Assembly: GCF_026127265.1 (NCBI RefSeq)
Contig: NZ_WWFG01000001.1
Span: forward strand, 930,001-994,000
Direction of reading: 5' to 3'
Source: Nostoc sp. KVJ3
Lineage (GTDB): Bacteria > Cyanobacteriota > Cyanobacteriia > Cyanobacteriales > Nostocaceae
DNA: 64,000 nt
This document shows positions 62,704 through 64,000 of the stretch, in pieces. A program made the position numbers and the translations under genes. The notes beneath the pieces are model-generated. The model worked only from the letters and a program-made list of their open reading frames with translations, was not told the DNA's origin and searched no databases. Every line of letters begins with the position of its first letter. The stretch's first letter is position 1.

Positions 62704-63465
62704 ATGAAAGAACTAATCGAACTTCCAGTAGAAGGTTTAACTCCAGTGATGCAAGCCAGTCTCCTCAGAGAATTGATCAAACAGCTTAATATACCTAATG
62801 AGAAATTTGAAGAATGTGCAAAAAAGCCTCCAACTGCTGAGGAAACAAAAGAGGCTGTGCTACGGTTGAATTCGGAAATTAACAGAATCAGTGAAATACT
62901 GCAAGATGAAGCAAAAGTAAACTCTACAGAACTTGAACCTATCACTTTTGTTAATCAAGAGTCATCTTCACAAGCCGAAGCAAGCCAGTTCACAGGAACG
63001 ACAATTGAACAAGAGATTCTAAAAAATCCCACAAATAAAAATGACGACAATAATGGCAACCCAGTAGAAGAGAGTCCAGAAGATAGAGTACAATCTCTTA
63101 CCGCCGATTCTCAAATTAGACAGTTTGTTATTCCTGTAATTTTAGACCGCTTAGATATATTTGGAAAATCAGATAAAGAGACACAAGGGATTATTTATAA
63201 AGGTGAAGCATATACTGCAAGTCTAAAATTAGAAGAAGATTCGCAAACTCTTAGCCTTGATAGAAATTTGCCTGATTCCGAACAAAGTCAAGAAGCACTC
63301 TTGGCATCTCGTGACAATAAGTCAAAAGAGTACTCTATCACCATTAATAATCTCACCAAAGAGGAATTTGAACGTTTCAAGACTCTGTTCAATGAGCAAC
63401 AAACACGCCGCGAACAGAGTCAACAACAATTCAAAAACCAGGATTCTGCTAAAGAGCTAGATTAA
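62704..63465 (+). CDS. Hypothetical partner protein of the giant gene
   Basis: This 253-aa acidic protein begins 7 bp after the giant gene's stop, with its ribosome site GGAGAGG inside that gene's last codons, so the two are coupled. Residues 1-80 are helical (VMQASLLRELIKQLNIPNEK, EAVLRLNSEINRISEILQDE), then a low-complexity Asn/Glu/Ser linker (90-130). A small beta-rich domain (about 133-230; QFVIPVILDRLDIFGKSDKE, GIIYKGEAYTASL) and a Gln-rich tail follow. No family is recognised. Confidence 0.65.
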   Translation: MKELIELPVEGLTPVMQASLLRELIKQLNIPNEKFEECAKKPPTAEETKEAVLRLNSEINRISEILQDEAKVNSTELEPITFVNQESSSQAEASQFTGTTIEQEILKNPTNKNDDNNGNPVEESPEDRVQSLTADSQIRQFVIPVILDRLDIFGKSDKETQGIIYKGEAYTASLKLEEDSQTLSLDRNLPDSEQSQEALLASRDNKSKEYSITINNLTKEEFERFKTLFNEQQTRREQSQQQFKNQDSAKELD

Positions 63466-63707
63466 ATCAACCCAAACCACACGCCATACATAAAAGCTAT
63501 AAATCCAAAAATCTGCTTTTTATTAAAACTCAGGGGGGTCTTGGGACAAATAACAACCGCAACAGCAAAATAGTAAAAAGACGCAGTAAAGTCAAACAAA
63601 CTCGTCGGGTTAACAGGCAATCTGCCTAACCCGACCAAACATAGCATCCCCATTAAAGACCAAACAACAATCTTTTCTATCCATCCTAAAATTTTATCGC
63701 TCTTCAT
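63462..63707 (-). CDS. Small membrane protein (81 aa), convergent
   Basis: It has three hydrophobic segments: IVVWSLMGMLCLVGLGRL, DFTASFYYFAVAVVIC and KQIFGFIAFMYGVWFGLI. The N-terminus is basic (MKSDKILGWIEK). It overlaps the end of the convergent gene 62704-63465 by 4 bp. Family not recognised; the real-gene call rests on segment regularity. Confidence 0.5.
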   Translation of the reverse strand: MKSDKILGWIEKIVVWSLMGMLCLVGLGRLPVNPTSLFDFTASFYYFAVAVVICPKTPLSFNKKQIFGFIAFMYGVWFGLI

Positions 63708-63970
63708 AAAAAATTATCTATTCCTCCATCAATTCGCTGATAACTATTAAAACTAGTACTGATAAATAAAATTATCTAGTAAATAGATTGCTTAATGAAA
63801 ACTACATAAACCACCCAATTACTTTGTAAAGTTTTTACAAATAATATAAAGATTTTAAATAAGCTAATTATTTTATAGTAATTGTAAAGATTAAATATTC
63901 TCGAAAAGGTAAGTGCTATAAGTATTATTATCAGGGACAATACCAATACCAAACCAAAAAAGCATATAAT
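63708..63970. other. AT-rich intergenic stretch
   Basis: No gene or clear repeat is visible. TATA-like sequences are frequent and cannot be ranked. Confidence 0.4.
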
Positions 63971-64000
63971 ATGAAACCTATTAATGTTGTCATCATTGAA
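63971..64000 (+). CDS. Possible start of a gene running off the window
   Basis: Ten codons, MKPINVVIIE, begin at 63971. The pattern resembles the first strand of a receiver domain, but no ribosome site is seen and too little is present to be sure. Confidence 0.3.
   Translation, partial: MKPINVVIIE

Overview
The window reads as DNA from a filamentous, probably heterocystous, cyanobacterium. It is rich in the HIP1 octamer GCGATCGC and carries very large Ser/Thr-kinase/ATPase/histidine-kinase fusions, TnpB-type insertion sequences and short palindromic repeats typical of that group. A wrecked relaxase gene, many broken transposons and an IS-split giant multidomain gene point to a large plasmid or an integrated mobile element. 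No rRNA, tRNA or CRISPR array was seen.

Layout. (1) 1-8354: end of a VOC protein, then signalling module 1 (DsbA-like protein, NarL-type regulator, 2135-aa hybrid kinase), all on the minus strand. (2) 8400-13700: mobile-element debris: IS5-like and IS4-like transposase remnants, a truncated tnpB with a divergent small RHH gene, a frameshifted relaxase, and a broken small gene behind a module-type promoter. (3) 13740-20500: plus-strand genes for a LuxR-type HTH protein, a YflT-like membrane protein, type II NADH dehydrogenase, 6-phosphogluconate dehydrogenase, class I aldolase and TehA. (4) 21080-37270: a long minus-strand run of redox and hydrolase genes (lactate dehydrogenase, disulfide reductase, isochorismatase-like, esterase, monooxygenase-like, MOSC, SDRs, GMC oxidoreductase, Dps), dotted with gene remnants and MITE-like repeats. 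(5) 37381-52682: signalling modules 2 and 3 with the same gene set as module 1; module 3 is split by a TnpB element. (6) 53404-63465: a giant gene broken by an ISAs1-family element, followed by a small partner gene.

Two things stand out. First, the three DsbA-like genes and one broken gene share a previously unremarked promoter layout: a 22-bp conserved block exactly 15 bp upstream of a -10 hexamer. This makes the regulators, kinases and thioredoxin-fold proteins look like one regulon built from duplicated modules. Second, the giant gene encodes, in order, the signature motifs of a two-barrel RNA polymerase related to eukaryotic RdRPs and phage YonO (including a DYDGD triad). After the IS come an AlkB-like dioxygenase, a NADAR-like domain and a possible SLOG-like domain: the layout of a polyvalent protein of a mobile element.

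Palindromic repeats have inserted into coding sequence many times here, in frame in the kinase, tnpB and giant genes and out of frame in the LuxR-type gene. Comparing the paralogous kinases shows one such insertion falling exactly inside a HIP1 octamer.
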